DNA of 64,000 nucleotides. Origin: Maritimibacter sp. GTDB taxonomy: Bacteria; Pseudomonadota; Alphaproteobacteria; Rhodobacterales; Rhodobacteraceae. Positions 17,582-30,320 of the stretch are shown here, piece after piece. The notes beneath the pieces are model-generated. The model was not told the origin of the DNA and made no database searches. It worked only from the letters and a program-made list of their open reading frames with translations. The position numbers and the translations under genes are program-made. Numbering within the stretch: position 1 is the first letter of the stretch; each line of letters starts with the position of its first letter. Location: NCBI GenBank assembly GCA_002695005.1, contig NZNT01000029.1, forward strand, positions 434,001 through 498,000, in the 5' to 3' direction.

Positions 17582-19627
17582 CTAGCGCAATTCCACCCGC
17601 GCACGCGCCGCCCGACCGTCCGCGTCGATCACCGAGAGCGTGACGTGGCCGGGGCCCGGCAGGTCCAGCATCGTCTCGCGCGCATGGCTCGCCACCTGCA
17701 CCGGAGCCCCGTTGGCCAGCACCGTGAACGGCGGGCGCCCGTCACGGATCTTCACGGCAAGCGGCATCCCCCCGGTTTCCACCGTCGCGCCATCCGGCGG
17801 AAAGGCGAGCTCCGGCTGGCCCTTGGGCGCGGCGAAGACAGCACCGCGCGGCTTGAATTCCCGCAGCGGGAGCGGCAGCGCCCCGTGCGACAACATCAGC
17901 GTGCCGGGCGGCGGCGGGCCGAGCAGTTCGATCTCGGGGGTCACGCGTGAGAATGCTTCGAACAGGATCGGCGCGGCCATGTCGGCGCCGAAGGCCCCCG
18001 GCACCGGCGTCCCATCTGGGCGGCCCATCCAGACCGTCACCACATAGCGCCCGTCATAGCCCACGGCCCATGTGTCGCGGTGGCCATAGGAGGTGCCTGT
18101 CTTGTAGGCCAGCCGGGCGCGCGGTGCGTTGGGCGGCGGCGGCATGGAGGACAGGATATGCCCCACCTGCCATGCGGCCTCGGGCGAGACGAGCCGATCC
18201 GGCGCACCACGGGCCGCCTCCGGGCGGTGGGCGAGCTGCACGGCCCGCCCGCCGGAGGCCAGACCCGCATAGAGCGCGGTCAGCCCCTCGGGCGTCACGC
18301 CCAGCCCGCCAAGCGTGATGGCAAGCCCCGGCACACCGCCGGGCAGTTTCGGGTCGGTCCCCGCCGCTTCGAGCGCGGCGAAGATGCGCGCGGGCCCGAT
18401 CTCGGACGCCAGCGCCACGACCGGCACGTTCAGCGACAGGCGCAGCGCCTCGGCCACCGTGACAGGGCCGCGATAGGCCCCATCGAAATTCTCGGGCGCG
18501 TAGGTACCGAAGGCGATGGGCGTGTCGTCGATCAGTGTCTCGGGGTGGGCGAGCCCGTCATCGAAGGCCATCGCGTAGACCAGCGGCTTCAGCGTGGACC
18601 CCGGTGAGCGGTGGGCGGTGGTCATGTCCACGAACCCCTGCCGGTCCGTGGGCGCATAGCCTGCGGACCCGACGCTGGCGAGGATGTCGCCGCTCGCATG
18701 ATCGGCCACCACCATCGCGATGGAGAGCCGCCCCGCGCCGTGATCGGCCACCGCCCGCGCGGCGAGCGTTTCCAGACGGGCCTGAAGCCCGCCGTCGAGC
18801 GTCGTGGCGAACCGTCCGTCCGGACCCCGCCCCTCGCGGCGCACACGGTCGGCCATGTGCGGGGCGAGCGCGGGCATGGCGCGTCGGGCGCGTGGGACCG
18901 GGTCGCGCCGCGCGGTGTCGGCAAGGCCGGTGGTCAGGACGCCCGCTTGTTCCATCCGGTCAATCACGCGGTCGCGCGCCGCAAGCGCGGCCTCCGGGTG
19001 CCGGTCGGGCCGCCGTGTCTCGGGCGATTGCGGCAGGGCCACGAGCAGCGCGGCCTCGGCAGGTGTAAGCCGCCGCGGCTCCTTGCCGAACCACGCGCGG
19101 GTCGCGGCGCGGATGCCCTCGGTATTCCCGCCATAAGGCGCGCGGTCGAGGTAGAGCGCGAGGATCTCGTCCTTGGACAGACGCCGCTCCAGCGCGAGGG
19201 CGAGCCTGATCTGTCGAACCTTGCCGGCCACCGTGCCGGTCGGCCCGTCCTCCAGCAGCCGCGCGGTCTGCATGGTCAGCGTGGATGCGCCCGAGACGAT
19301 CCCGCCGTTCATCACCGCCTGCCCGAGCGCGCGGGTCACGGCAAACCCGTCGATGCCCTTATGGCGGTAAAACCGCTTGTCCTCATAGGCCACGAGCATG
19401 TCGAGAAACAGCGGATCGACCGGCGCACCATTCAGCCCCAGCCGCCAGCGCCCGTCCGCCACCGTATAGGCGCGCAGGAGGCGGCCCTCGCGGTCCAGCA
19501 CCTCGTCCGACACCGCGACGTCGAGCGGCGGCACCTCGGTCGTCGCGACCCAATCGTCCAGCGCATCGCGCCCCGCCGCAGCAGCCCAGAGCGCCGCGAC
19601 GAGGAGAAGGCCGGGAAGGAGCCTCAC
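17582..19627 (-). CDS. pbpC: Penicillin-binding protein 1C (bifunctional peptidoglycan synthase)
   Basis: 681 residues, GTG start overlapping the preceding stop (GTGA). One N-terminal hydrophobic segment anchors it in the inner membrane. The GT51 glycosyltransferase motifs are AYEDKRFYRHKGID (catalytic glutamate, residue ~82) and SGASTLTMQTARLL. The transpeptidase motifs are SPGSTLKPLVYAM (SxxK, residue ~341), SLNVP (SxN) and AYKTGTSYGHRD (KTG). The C-terminal BiPBP domain follows. In many proteobacteria pbpC is paired with a bacterial alpha-2-macroglobulin gene, as here, and the pair is thought to couple wall repair with protease trapping in the periplasm. Confidence 0.94.
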   Translation of the reverse strand: MRLLPGLLLVAALWAAAAGRDALDDWVATTEVPPLDVAVSDEVLDREGRLLRAYTVADGRWRLGLNGAPVDPLFLDMLVAYEDKRFYRHKGIDGFAVTRALGQAVMNGGIVSGASTLTMQTARLLEDGPTGTVAGKVRQIRLALALERRLSKDEILALYLDRAPYGGNTEGIRAATRAWFGKEPRRLTPAEAALLVALPQSPETRRPDRHPEAALAARDRVIDRMEQAGVLTTGLADTARRDPVPRARRAMPALAPHMADRVRREGRGPDGRFATTLDGGLQARLETLAARAVADHGAGRLSIAMVVADHASGDILASVGSAGYAPTDRQGFVDMTTAHRSPGSTLKPLVYAMAFDDGLAHPETLIDDTPIAFGTYAPENFDGAYRGPVTVAEALRLSLNVPVVALASEIGPARIFAALEAAGTDPKLPGGVPGLAITLGGLGVTPEGLTALYAGLASGGRAVQLAHRPEAARGAPDRLVSPEAAWQVGHILSSMPPPPNAPRARLAYKTGTSYGHRDTWAVGYDGRYVVTVWMGRPDGTPVPGAFGADMAAPILFEAFSRVTPEIELLGPPPPGTLMLSHGALPLPLREFKPRGAVFAAPKGQPELAFPPDGATVETGGMPLAVKIRDGRPPFTVLANGAPVQVASHARETMLDLPGPGHVTLSVIDADGRAARARVELR

Positions 19628-22600
19628 TCGATCACCACCGTCCCCGTCGCGCCCGTCGCGCGGTAGTCGGGGCGATACATATCCTCGACCGACACCGCCG
19701 GGTGGTGGAACGTCCCCGGTGTCACCGCCCGCACGATATAGGCCAGCCGGATGGCGTCGTCCGAGCGCCAGTCGAGCGCGGCGAGGAAGCGGTCCTGCCG
19801 GAACTCGGTCGTCTCGGTGTTGGCGGTGAGTTGCAGCCAGTCGAGCGCGCGGATGTCGCCGCCCCGGATCAGGTTCGGGTTGTCGATTTCGAAGCCTGCG
19901 GGCAGGGGATCGGAGACCATGAGCCGCCCGTCCGACGTGCCCTGCGGTGTGACCGTCACCACCGTGACCAGCCGCTCGCCCTGTGCCACGCGGTCGACGT
20001 CCACCGGCTCACCCTCCATCGAGTAATACTGCCGCCCGATGGTGTAGCCGTTCGAGGTCGGCGGTTCCGGCTGTGTCGGCACGCCGAAGGCCGAGAGCGT
20101 GATGTCGATGGCCGCATCGCCCGTGTTCTCGATGGTCCAGGGGTCCGACAGGGACACCGCGTTCATCACCTCGACCATCGGCCCGGTCATCGGTTCGCCG
20201 TTCAACACAAGCCCGGCGCTCGCCGTGTCGGAGAGGAGCGCGTTGGCGGCCAGCAGGGACCATGTCGCCTCCTGCGTGGACCAGTAGCGGTCGCCCTGTG
20301 CGATCCGGTTGACCAGCGCGTCCCGGTCCACCGCCTCGCTCCCCGCTTCGATGGCGAGGGTCAGGACGGCGGCGCTGTCGCGCAGGTTGGTGCCGTAGTC
20401 GGCGCGCCAGACCTGCCCCTCCGGCTCCTGTGCTGCGATGCGCTCGGAGGCCAGCGTGAACAGGCGGTCGGCCCGCGTCGGGTCGCCGTAAGCGGCGAGC
20501 GCGGCGCCCAGTTGGGCGGCGGCCAGCGGCCCGTCGAAATCGGCGGCCTTCACGTCGGCGAAGTAGCGCAGATCGCCCATCGCCGCCGCGCCCTCCCGCG
20601 CCAGAACGTAGAGCGCATAGGCAAGGTCGCGGCCCCCGTCCTCGAAATCCGGGTAGTAGTTGACCCGGTTGCGCAGGTTGTCCATCGCCGCGCGGAACGC
20701 CGTGTCCGGCACCGCGTAGCCCTGCGCGCGCGCCCGCGACAGGAAGTCGGAGACGAAGCTGTCGAGCCACAGGTCGCCGCTGTCAGGACGCCAGAGCCCG
20801 AAGCTGCCCGAGGACGACTGGTTTGACAGCACCGCCTCGATCGCGGTGTTCACGCGCTCCGGCAGGTCGTCGCGATCCTCCAGCCCCAGCGCCTCGGCCA
20901 CGCCGCCCATGTAAAGGAGGGGCAGCGCGCGGGAGGTCTGTTGCTCGGTGCAGCCATAGGGATAGCGGTCCAGCCGGTCGAGAAGCGCAGGCGCGTCGAT
21001 CCGGGCGAGCGGACCGGCGGCGAGCGTCGCGCGGGCCGAGGCCAGCGTCAGCCCGTCGAACACGTCCTGCGTGAAGGTGAAGGTGTCACCGGCGGCGAGT
21101 GAGAAGCGGTTCTGGCGCACGACCTCGGGGTCGAGGCTTTCGACCGGGATCGTGAGCGTTTTGGTCAGCCGCTCGCCCGACGGGGTGCGCAGGACGAGGG
21201 CGATCTCGTGGACACCCTCCGTCTCGGCCGCGATGGGGACGGACACACGCGCCGTCTCTCCCTCGCCCAACGCGATGTCATCGGCCAGCACACCGCCGCC
21301 GATCTGAAGCCCCGCGCTGGTGGCCGTCACCGTCACGTCGCCGGTCGGCCCGTCGGCATGGGTGAGTTCCAGAAGCATGCGCGCTTCGTCCCCCGGCGCC
21401 ATGAAGCGCGGGACCGAGGCGGTCATCACCACGGGGTCACGGACGAGCACATCGCCCCCCGCTTCGCCCACGCCGGTCTCGGACCACGCCACGGCCATCA
21501 GCCGGACGGAGCCGTTGAATTCCGGCAGGTCGATGGTCGCCGTCGCGCGGCCATTTACGACTTCGATGGGGCCCACGAACTGCGCCATAAGCTCTTCGGT
21601 CGGGGGCGGGGCCTGCATCCGCATCTGCGCGCCCGCGTCGCCGCCGGAGCGGATCTCGCCCATCTGGCCGGTCATTCCGTCGATGAGATTGCCATAGAGG
21701 TCACGGATGCCCATGCCGAGCCTGCGTTGTCCGAAATAGTGGTCGGACGGGTCCGGGTCGTCGAACCCGGTGAGGTTCAGGATGCCCTGATCCACGGCGG
21801 CCAGCGTGACCCAGCCGGTGTCGCCGTCAGCGATCCCGTCCACCGTCACGGCGACCTCCATCGGACCGCGCGGCTGTGCGCTCTCGGGCGCGTCGAGGCC
21901 GACCGACAGCCGGTGCTCGCCCGGATCGACGCCCGCATGGGCAAGCCCCATCGCGCGGGTCGGATTGCGCCCTTCGGCCTCGTCCAGCGGCCGGATAAGC
22001 GAGGCGGTGACGTAAGCGCCCGCGCCCCATTCCTCGGTCACGGGAAGCTCGACGGTCGTCTCGCCGTCCACGTCCACCGCGACCATGTCGATCAGCCGAT
22101 TTGACATGACGGTGACGAGCGCCTTGCCCGGCTCGCGCGGCAGGATGCGCAGGGTGGCCGTGTCACCGGGGGCGTAGCTTTCGGCGTCCAGCGACATCTC
22201 AAGCATGTCGGGCGTTTCCGACACGTCCGCCGGGACATACCAGCCGGCATAGAAGCTCATGGATGAGGCGAGGTATTCGCCCTCGGTCCGGCTCACCACG
22301 ATCTCGTAGCGGCCCCATTCCACCTGCGCCGATACGTCGACGGGATCACCGCCGAGCGTGGCACTGCCCGTCGCGACCCGTTCGCGGGTCGTCACCGGCT
22401 CCCAGTCCCAGTAGCCGTCCGAGGAATACCATTGATACCGCGTGCGCACGCGGTTCACGGTCCATGTCACCTCCATCGCCTCGGCTTCAAGGTCGGGGCC
22501 AAGGCCGATGAGTTGGAAGGAGGCCGTCGAACCCTCCGGCACCTCGCCGTCGAAACCGGGCTTGATCCCGATAAGGTCGGTGGCCGGGACCACGGGCACG

Positions 22601-25053
22601 GTCACGTCGCGCTCCACGGGCCGCCCGGACCCCTCTTTCACCCTGACCGTCACATTGGCCGACAGGGGCCGCCCCGGCGCGTCGATTTCGGGGAATGAGA
22701 GCATGGCGCTGGCCCGCCCGGCTTCGTCCGTGCGCCCCTCGGGCACCGATCCGTAGCGCGGGAACAACTCGTCCTCCCACATCCCGAAGCGGTAGCCGGG
22801 ATAGGCGTCGAGGCTGTCGGTGGCCGAAAGCCGGATGCTGCCCTCGTATGCAAGGTCCGCGCCCGGCGCACCGAAGAGATAGCGCGCGTCGATCCCGAGC
22901 GTGGGCGTCGCGCTGGCCGAAATCGGGCCGTCCGGCATGGTCAGGTCGAAGTCGATCCGCTCAGGCAGGAAGTCTTCGACAAGCAGGGTGGTCGAGGCGA
23001 GCGCGGGTTCCTTCGGGTCGGCGTGAAGGTCCAGCCGCCATGTGCCGCGCGGGGCAGCACCCGAGACGGGCATGTCGAAAACGTGCCCGCCTGCGCCGGC
23101 GCCGTCGGAGACTTGCCGGGAATACTCCACCCCGTCGGGGCGCGTCAGGATCGCGGTGATCGGCAGGCCGGGGATCGCGTCCGCCTGTGCATCGCGGGCC
23201 AAGGCAGTCGCGTGGATCGTCTCACCGGCGCGGTAGGCCCCGCGATCGGTGGTCAGGAACACGTCGATGGGCGGGGCCGCGGGATTACCCTCGACCCCTC
23301 GGTCGGACAGGTCGAACTCCGGCCCGCGCAGGGACAGGTAAACAAGGTCATTGCCCCCGTCCTCGGCCACGATCAGCGCGGGCGCGGCGGCACCCTGGCC
23401 CAAAGCCATCGCGGCGGGGAACATGGCATAGCCCGCGGCATCCGTCGTCGCCTCCCCCAGCACCTCGTTCGCATTGGACACGAGTTGGAGCGTCGTGCCC
23501 TCCATCGGGTCGGCACTGGCCAGCGAGCGGGCGAAGACGTGGACGCCATCGGTGCCCTGCATGGAGGTCAGCCCGATGTCCGAGATCACGAACCACTGGG
23601 TCGCGGGCGGCACGTCATAAGGGTCTTCCCCGGCCACGGCGGCCTGAAGCGCATAGACGCCCGGTGCCATATCGGCGATCGCCTCGCCAATCGGCAGCCG
23701 GGTGGTGACGTCGGTGTTGAGTTCGGACGACACGACCGCCTCGCCCTCCCACACGACCGTCGCCATCTCGCCTTCGAGGTACTGGGCCATCCACGGGTCG
23801 ACAGAATTGCCAAGGATGTTCTCCTGCATCGTGCGCACGAGGTTGCGGTCCGAGACCTTCATCAGCTTTAGGTCGAGCGTGTCGGCATTGACCGCGACCA
23901 CCGGCAGCCCGGCATCCTCGGTGCGCGGCAGGACATAGGCCCGGCCCGGAAAGACCACCGAGGGCGAGCGGTCGCGCACATAATGCGTCACCTGCACCGG
24001 CTTGCGCAGGTCTTCGCCCGACCCGGCGGGCAGACCCGCGCGCAGGGTCATGGTGTAACGCTGGCCGTGCTCGACCCCGGTGATGCAAAGCTGGCGGCCC
24101 GAAACGGAGACGGCGAGGCCCGTGGTCTCGGATTGCACGAAATCGGCATAGTCGCGCCCGGTCTGCACCAGCGGCTCCGAGAAGGTCGCGCAGAGGCGGG
24201 GCTGGGCCGCGTCCGACTGCACCTCGGTGTCGGTCACGCGGAAGCCGTAAAGCCCGGCAGCGCGGTCGATGGCGGCGACGGTATCGTCTCGCGGGCTCAA
24301 CTCCTGCGCCAGACGGAGCGCGGGAATCATGTCGCGCCCCCGGTCGAGATCTTCGAGCGTATTGGCCATCGTGATAAGCGCATTGGCGCGCGCCGCCGGG
24401 TTCGACAGGCGCGCATAACCGGCGATGGAGGCGTCGAGCGCGGCCTGAAGGAGGTTGCGCTTTTCACCGGAATCCTCGGTCACGTTCGCGGCGGCATAGG
24501 CAAGGCGGGCGTATTCGATCCAGTCGCCGCCCGCGCCGCTCACCACGGTCGCGGCCCCCATGTTGCGCATGGCCTGCACGAAATTCCCCTCGCGCTCGGA
24601 GTCGAAGGCGAACCGGATCAGCTCGTCCGCCTCCCATCCGCCCGCGACGAAATCGTTGGACAGCCAGCGCGCGCGCTCGGCGGCGTTTTGGATGTCGGAG
24701 TCGCGCAGGAAGCCAAGCTCGGCCTCACGCTCCGCTGCGTTGGCGAGCACGTTGCCCGCCTCGGGCACGACCTCGCCCGAGAACGCCCCGGCGTATTCGG
24801 CGCGGTCCGAGATGCTGGACTTCAGGAAACAGGAGGAATTGCGCGTGTTGAAGGTGAAGGCGCTGCATTCGGCACGGCCCAGACAGGCGGATTCGCAGGC
24901 GCGCAGGTTGGTGTCGAAGATGGATTGAAGGTCGGAGCCGTAGAAATCCACGTCGCGGCTCAGGACGAAGCGCCGGTCCGGGACAAGATCCTGCGCGATG
25001 GCCGAGACGGTGAGAGAAAAGAAAATCGTGATGAAAATGAAAAGCTTCCGCAT
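19624..25053 (-). CDS. yfhM: Bacterial alpha-2-macroglobulin with N-terminal PAN-like domain and intact thioester
   Basis: 1809 residues from ATG 25053. The frame is open further upstream, but only this start gives a signal peptide (MRKLFIFITIFFSLTVSAIA). Residues ~25-100 hold four cysteines around ACESACLGRAECSAFTFN, a PAN/apple-like module. A helical region follows, then the long series of MG beta-domains, then the thioester site YGCTEQQTSR with Cys1368 and Gln1371. The C-terminal part is the TED/CUB region. The protein should trap proteases covalently after bait cleavage. There is no lipobox cysteine after the signal, so it is probably soluble in the periplasm, unlike the E. coli lipoprotein. 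Co-transcribed with pbpC. The symbol follows E. coli yfhM (A2M). Confidence 0.92.
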   Translation of the reverse strand: MRKLFIFITIFFSLTVSAIAQDLVPDRRFVLSRDVDFYGSDLQSIFDTNLRACESACLGRAECSAFTFNTRNSSCFLKSSISDRAEYAGAFSGEVVPEAGNVLANAAEREAELGFLRDSDIQNAAERARWLSNDFVAGGWEADELIRFAFDSEREGNFVQAMRNMGAATVVSGAGGDWIEYARLAYAAANVTEDSGEKRNLLQAALDASIAGYARLSNPAARANALITMANTLEDLDRGRDMIPALRLAQELSPRDDTVAAIDRAAGLYGFRVTDTEVQSDAAQPRLCATFSEPLVQTGRDYADFVQSETTGLAVSVSGRQLCITGVEHGQRYTMTLRAGLPAGSGEDLRKPVQVTHYVRDRSPSVVFPGRAYVLPRTEDAGLPVVAVNADTLDLKLMKVSDRNLVRTMQENILGNSVDPWMAQYLEGEMATVVWEGEAVVSSELNTDVTTRLPIGEAIADMAPGVYALQAAVAGEDPYDVPPATQWFVISDIGLTSMQGTDGVHVFARSLASADPMEGTTLQLVSNANEVLGEATTDAAGYAMFPAAMALGQGAAAPALIVAEDGGNDLVYLSLRGPEFDLSDRGVEGNPAAPPIDVFLTTDRGAYRAGETIHATALARDAQADAIPGLPITAILTRPDGVEYSRQVSDGAGAGGHVFDMPVSGAAPRGTWRLDLHADPKEPALASTTLLVEDFLPERIDFDLTMPDGPISASATPTLGIDARYLFGAPGADLAYEGSIRLSATDSLDAYPGYRFGMWEDELFPRYGSVPEGRTDEAGRASAMLSFPEIDAPGRPLSANVTVRVKEGSGRPVERDVTVPVVPATDLIGIKPGFDGEVPEGSTASFQLIGLGPDLEAEAMEVTWTVNRVRTRYQWYSSDGYWDWEPVTTRERVATGSATLGGDPVDVSAQVEWGRYEIVVSRTEGEYLASSMSFYAGWYVPADVSETPDMLEMSLDAESYAPGDTATLRILPREPGKALVTVMSNRLIDMVAVDVDGETTVELPVTEEWGAGAYVTASLIRPLDEAEGRNPTRAMGLAHAGVDPGEHRLSVGLDAPESAQPRGPMEVAVTVDGIADGDTGWVTLAAVDQGILNLTGFDDPDPSDHYFGQRRLGMGIRDLYGNLIDGMTGQMGEIRSGGDAGAQMRMQAPPPTEELMAQFVGPIEVVNGRATATIDLPEFNGSVRLMAVAWSETGVGEAGGDVLVRDPVVMTASVPRFMAPGDEARMLLELTHADGPTGDVTVTATSAGLQIGGGVLADDIALGEGETARVSVPIAAETEGVHEIALVLRTPSGERLTKTLTIPVESLDPEVVRQNRFSLAAGDTFTFTQDVFDGLTLASARATLAAGPLARIDAPALLDRLDRYPYGCTEQQTSRALPLLYMGGVAEALGLEDRDDLPERVNTAIEAVLSNQSSSGSFGLWRPDSGDLWLDSFVSDFLSRARAQGYAVPDTAFRAAMDNLRNRVNYYPDFEDGGRDLAYALYVLAREGAAAMGDLRYFADVKAADFDGPLAAAQLGAALAAYGDPTRADRLFTLASERIAAQEPEGQVWRADYGTNLRDSAAVLTLAIEAGSEAVDRDALVNRIAQGDRYWSTQEATWSLLAANALLSDTASAGLVLNGEPMTGPMVEVMNAVSLSDPWTIENTGDAAIDITLSAFGVPTQPEPPTSNGYTIGRQYYSMEGEPVDVDRVAQGERLVTVVTVTPQGTSDGRLMVSDPLPAGFEIDNPNLIRGGDIRALDWLQLTANTETTEFRQDRFLAALDWRSDDAIRLAYIVRAVTPGTFHHPAVSVEDMYRPDYRATGATGTVVIE

Positions 25054-25194
25054 GAAGGCGTCCTCCTGTGCCGCGCTCATGCTGCCACGCGCCCCCGAAT
25101 CTGACAACGATTCCCCGTTTGAGCCGGCTGGCGTTAAGCCCCTGTTCACCTCGTTGCGCCAATCTCCGCCTGACCGAGACGACGGGAGTGAACG

Positions 25195-27446
<2,252 letters not shown>

Positions 27447-27462
<16 letters not shown>

Positions 27463-28223
27463 GAATCCTCGGCGCGCTGGAAGACCGGGCGCTCTGGCGT
27501 GCTCATCGCAGGCTGATAACGGTAGCCGCCCGAGGTGAAATCGGCGAGGCCCGCGGGAGTGCTGATCCGGTTTTCGCAGATGAACCGCGCCATCGTGCCG
27601 CGCGCCTGCTTGGCGAAGAAGCTGACGATCTTCGGTTCCCCGGCCTTCGTTTCGTAAAACACCGGCGTCACGACCGTCAGGGCGAGCGGCTTGCGGTCGG
27701 CGGCGGTGAAATACTCCACCGAGGCGCAGTTGACGAGCGTATCGGTGCCGAGCGCTTCGGCCTCGGCCACGAGCTGCTTCGCGATCCGGTCGCCCCAGAA
27801 ATCGTACAGCGACGTGCCCCGCCGGGTCTTGAGCCGCGTGCCCATTTCAAGCCGGTGGGGTTCGATCACGTCGCGCGGACGCAGGAGCCCGTAAAGCCCG
27901 GACAGGATGCGCAGGTGATCCTGCGCATAGTCCATCGCATCCGCATCCAGCGACCCCGCGTCGAAGCCGGTATAGGTATCGCCCGCGAACATCTCGATCG
28001 CCTGCTTGGCGCCCTCACCCGTGCCGAACCGCTTGAACCGCTCGGCGTTCAGCTTGCCAAGCGCGGGCGAGATATCCATCAGCGCCTGAAGCTTCGTCGG
28101 CTGTTTCAGCACCGCGGTCTTCGCGAGCTTCGCGGTTTCCTCGGCGAAGACGGGCGTGGTGCCGCCGGTGGCGACCGCGTCGGATTCGTCGAGGCGCTTG
28201 GCGGGAGAAACGGTGATGAGCAT
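27447..28223 (-). CDS. yaaA: Peroxide stress protein YaaA (DUF328)
   Basis: 258 residues beginning MLITVSPAKRLDESD, the DUF328 N terminus. Other family stretches are FAGDTYTGFDAGSLDADAMD (residues ~79-98), LRILSGLYGLLRPRDVIEPH and LVNCASVEYFTAAD. YaaA in E. coli binds DNA and limits free iron during hydrogen peroxide stress. Its start overlaps the recQ stop by one base (TGATG), so here it is translationally coupled to a helicase, which fits a shared role in protecting DNA. Confidence 0.92.
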
Positions 28224-30268
28224 CAGAACCTCTCGTGTATGAGCGACAGGAAGGCCGACCCGAACCGGTCGAGACGGGCGGTGTCCATACCCTTGATACG
28301 CGCCAGATCGTCTTCGGATGACGGACGGCGCTCGGCAATCTGCTTGAGCTGGCCTGGCGTGAGCGACAGGGGCTTGGCGAACCCGTCGACCCCGCGGTAG
28401 AGATCGCGCGCCGCCTCGGCCAGACGGTCGTAAAGCGGGCCGCTCTCTGACCCTGCCAGCTTGCGCCGTGCCGGATGCAGCGCCTCGACCTCGCCCGCGA
28501 TGACCGAGAGGAAGGCGTCGCCGTATTTCTCGAGCTTCTTGGCCCCGATCCCGCTGATCCCGGCCATCGCGTCAAGCGTCTGGGGCCGCGTCTCGGCCAT
28601 TTCGATGAGCGTGCGGTCGGTAAAGACGACATAGGCCGGCACCCGCTGTGCCTCGGCCAGCGCGCGGCGCTTGGCCTTGAGCGCGGAGAGGAGCGGCGCG
28701 TCCTCCTCCGACACCAGCGCCTTGACGGCGGGGCGGGTCTTGGATTTCGACACCGTGTCGCGGCGCAGCGTCACCTCGGCCTCGCCCTTGAGCACCGGAT
28801 GCGCCGCCTCGGTCACGCGCAGCGCGCCGTGGCGTTCGGGGTCGGGGCGCACGAAATCCAGCCCCATCATCTGCCGAAACAGCGCCTGCCACTGTCCGCG
28901 CGACATGTCGCGGCCCACGGCGAAGGTGGGAAGATCCTGATGGTTCCGCTGGCGCACCTTGTCGGTCTCGTTCCCCAGAAGAATGTCGATCAGATGCCCC
29001 GCGCCGAAGTTTTCGCCGGTGCGCAGCGCGGCGGACAGGGCCTTCATCACCGGGACGGTGGCGTCGAAGGTCTCTGGCGGCTTGTCACAGGTGTCGCAAT
29101 TGCCGCAGGAGCCGCCCGCCTCACCAAAGTAGGCGAGGAGTTTTTCGCGCCGGCACCCGTAGGCCTCGGCCAGACCCAGAAGCGCGTTCAGCCGCGCGTG
29201 ATCGGCCGCGCGGCGTTCTGGCGGGGCGAGCCCTTCGTCGATCTGGGAGCGGCGCAGGCGGATGTCGTCGGGGCCGTAAAGCGTGAGCGTCTCGGCGGCG
29301 GCCCCGTCGCGGCCCGCGCGCCCGATCTCCTGGTAATAGGACTCGATGGATTTCGGCAGGTCGGCGTGGGCGACCCAGCGGATGTCCGGCTTGTCGATCC
29401 CCATGCCGAAGGCGACGGTGGCGACCACGATCAGCCCGTCCTCGGTCTGGAACCGCCGCTCGACCTCCCGCCGCCGCTCGGGGTCGAGGCCCGCGTGATA
29501 GGCGACCGCTTCGTGCCCCGCGCCGCGCAGGGCCTCGGCCAGCGTTTCGGTCTTGGCCCGCGTGGCGGTGTAGACGATGCCCGACAGCCCTTTGCGGGCG
29601 TCCGCGAAGTCGAGGATCTGGCCGCGCGGCCCGTCCTTGACCGCAAAGGCGAGGTGAATGTTGGGTCGGTCGAACCCGCGCAGGAAGGTGCGTGGCGCGC
29701 CCCCGGCGAACAGCTTGGTCTCGATCTCGGCCCGCGTCTCTTCATCCGCCGTCGCGGTGAAGGCGGCGAGTGGTACGCCGAGGGCGGCCTTGAGTTCACC
29801 GATGCGCAGATAGTCCGGGCGGAAGTCGTGCCCCCACTGGGACACGCAGTGCGCCTCGTCCACAGCGATCATCGTGACACCCGCGCGTTTGAGCAGGTTC
29901 ACGGTGCCACCCGAGGCCAGCCGTTCGGGCGCCATGTAGAGCAGCTTCAGGCGGCCTTCGGAGATCGCCGCGAACACCTCGTCGGTTTCCTCCTCGGTAT
30001 TGCCCGAGGTCAGCGCGCCGGCCTCCACCCCGACCGCGCGCAGGGCGCGGACCTGGTCGCGCATGAGGGCGATGAGGGGGGATATGACCACCGTGACGCC
30101 ATCGCGCAGGAGCGCGGGGAGCTGGAAACACAGGGATTTGCCGCCGCCCGTGGGCATGATGGCGAGCGTATCCTCGCCCGCCGTAATGGCGTTCACGATC
30201 TCCTCCTGACCGGGTCGGAAGGCGTCGAAGCCGAAGACGGATTTCAGGAGGTCGAGGTCACGGGGCAT
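28223..30268 (-). CDS. recQ: ATP-dependent DNA helicase RecQ
   Basis: 681 residues. A 3'-5' superfamily 2 helicase acting in recombination and fork repair. Walker A is MPTGGGKSLCFQLPAL near residue 40; the DEAH box is AVDEAHCVSQWGHDFRPDY near residue 137; motif VI is QEIGRAGRDG near residue 315. The zinc-binding CGNCDTCDKPPE follows near residue 391, then the winged helix. The C terminus has an HRDC domain and a second HRDC-like copy ending FLSLIHERF. First gene of a recQ-yaaA pair. Confidence 0.96.
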   Translation of the reverse strand: MPRDLDLLKSVFGFDAFRPGQEEIVNAITAGEDTLAIMPTGGGKSLCFQLPALLRDGVTVVISPLIALMRDQVRALRAVGVEAGALTSGNTEEETDEVFAAISEGRLKLLYMAPERLASGGTVNLLKRAGVTMIAVDEAHCVSQWGHDFRPDYLRIGELKAALGVPLAAFTATADEETRAEIETKLFAGGAPRTFLRGFDRPNIHLAFAVKDGPRGQILDFADARKGLSGIVYTATRAKTETLAEALRGAGHEAVAYHAGLDPERRREVERRFQTEDGLIVVATVAFGMGIDKPDIRWVAHADLPKSIESYYQEIGRAGRDGAAAETLTLYGPDDIRLRRSQIDEGLAPPERRAADHARLNALLGLAEAYGCRREKLLAYFGEAGGSCGNCDTCDKPPETFDATVPVMKALSAALRTGENFGAGHLIDILLGNETDKVRQRNHQDLPTFAVGRDMSRGQWQALFRQMMGLDFVRPDPERHGALRVTEAAHPVLKGEAEVTLRRDTVSKSKTRPAVKALVSEEDAPLLSALKAKRRALAEAQRVPAYVVFTDRTLIEMAETRPQTLDAMAGISGIGAKKLEKYGDAFLSVIAGEVEALHPARRKLAGSESGPLYDRLAEAARDLYRGVDGFAKPLSLTPGQLKQIAERRPSSEDDLARIKGMDTARLDRFGSAFLSLIHERF

Positions 30269-30320
30269 GGCCCGGGTTTAGCCAAACGGCGCCACCCGGC
30301 ACAAGAGGTTGAATGACCGA

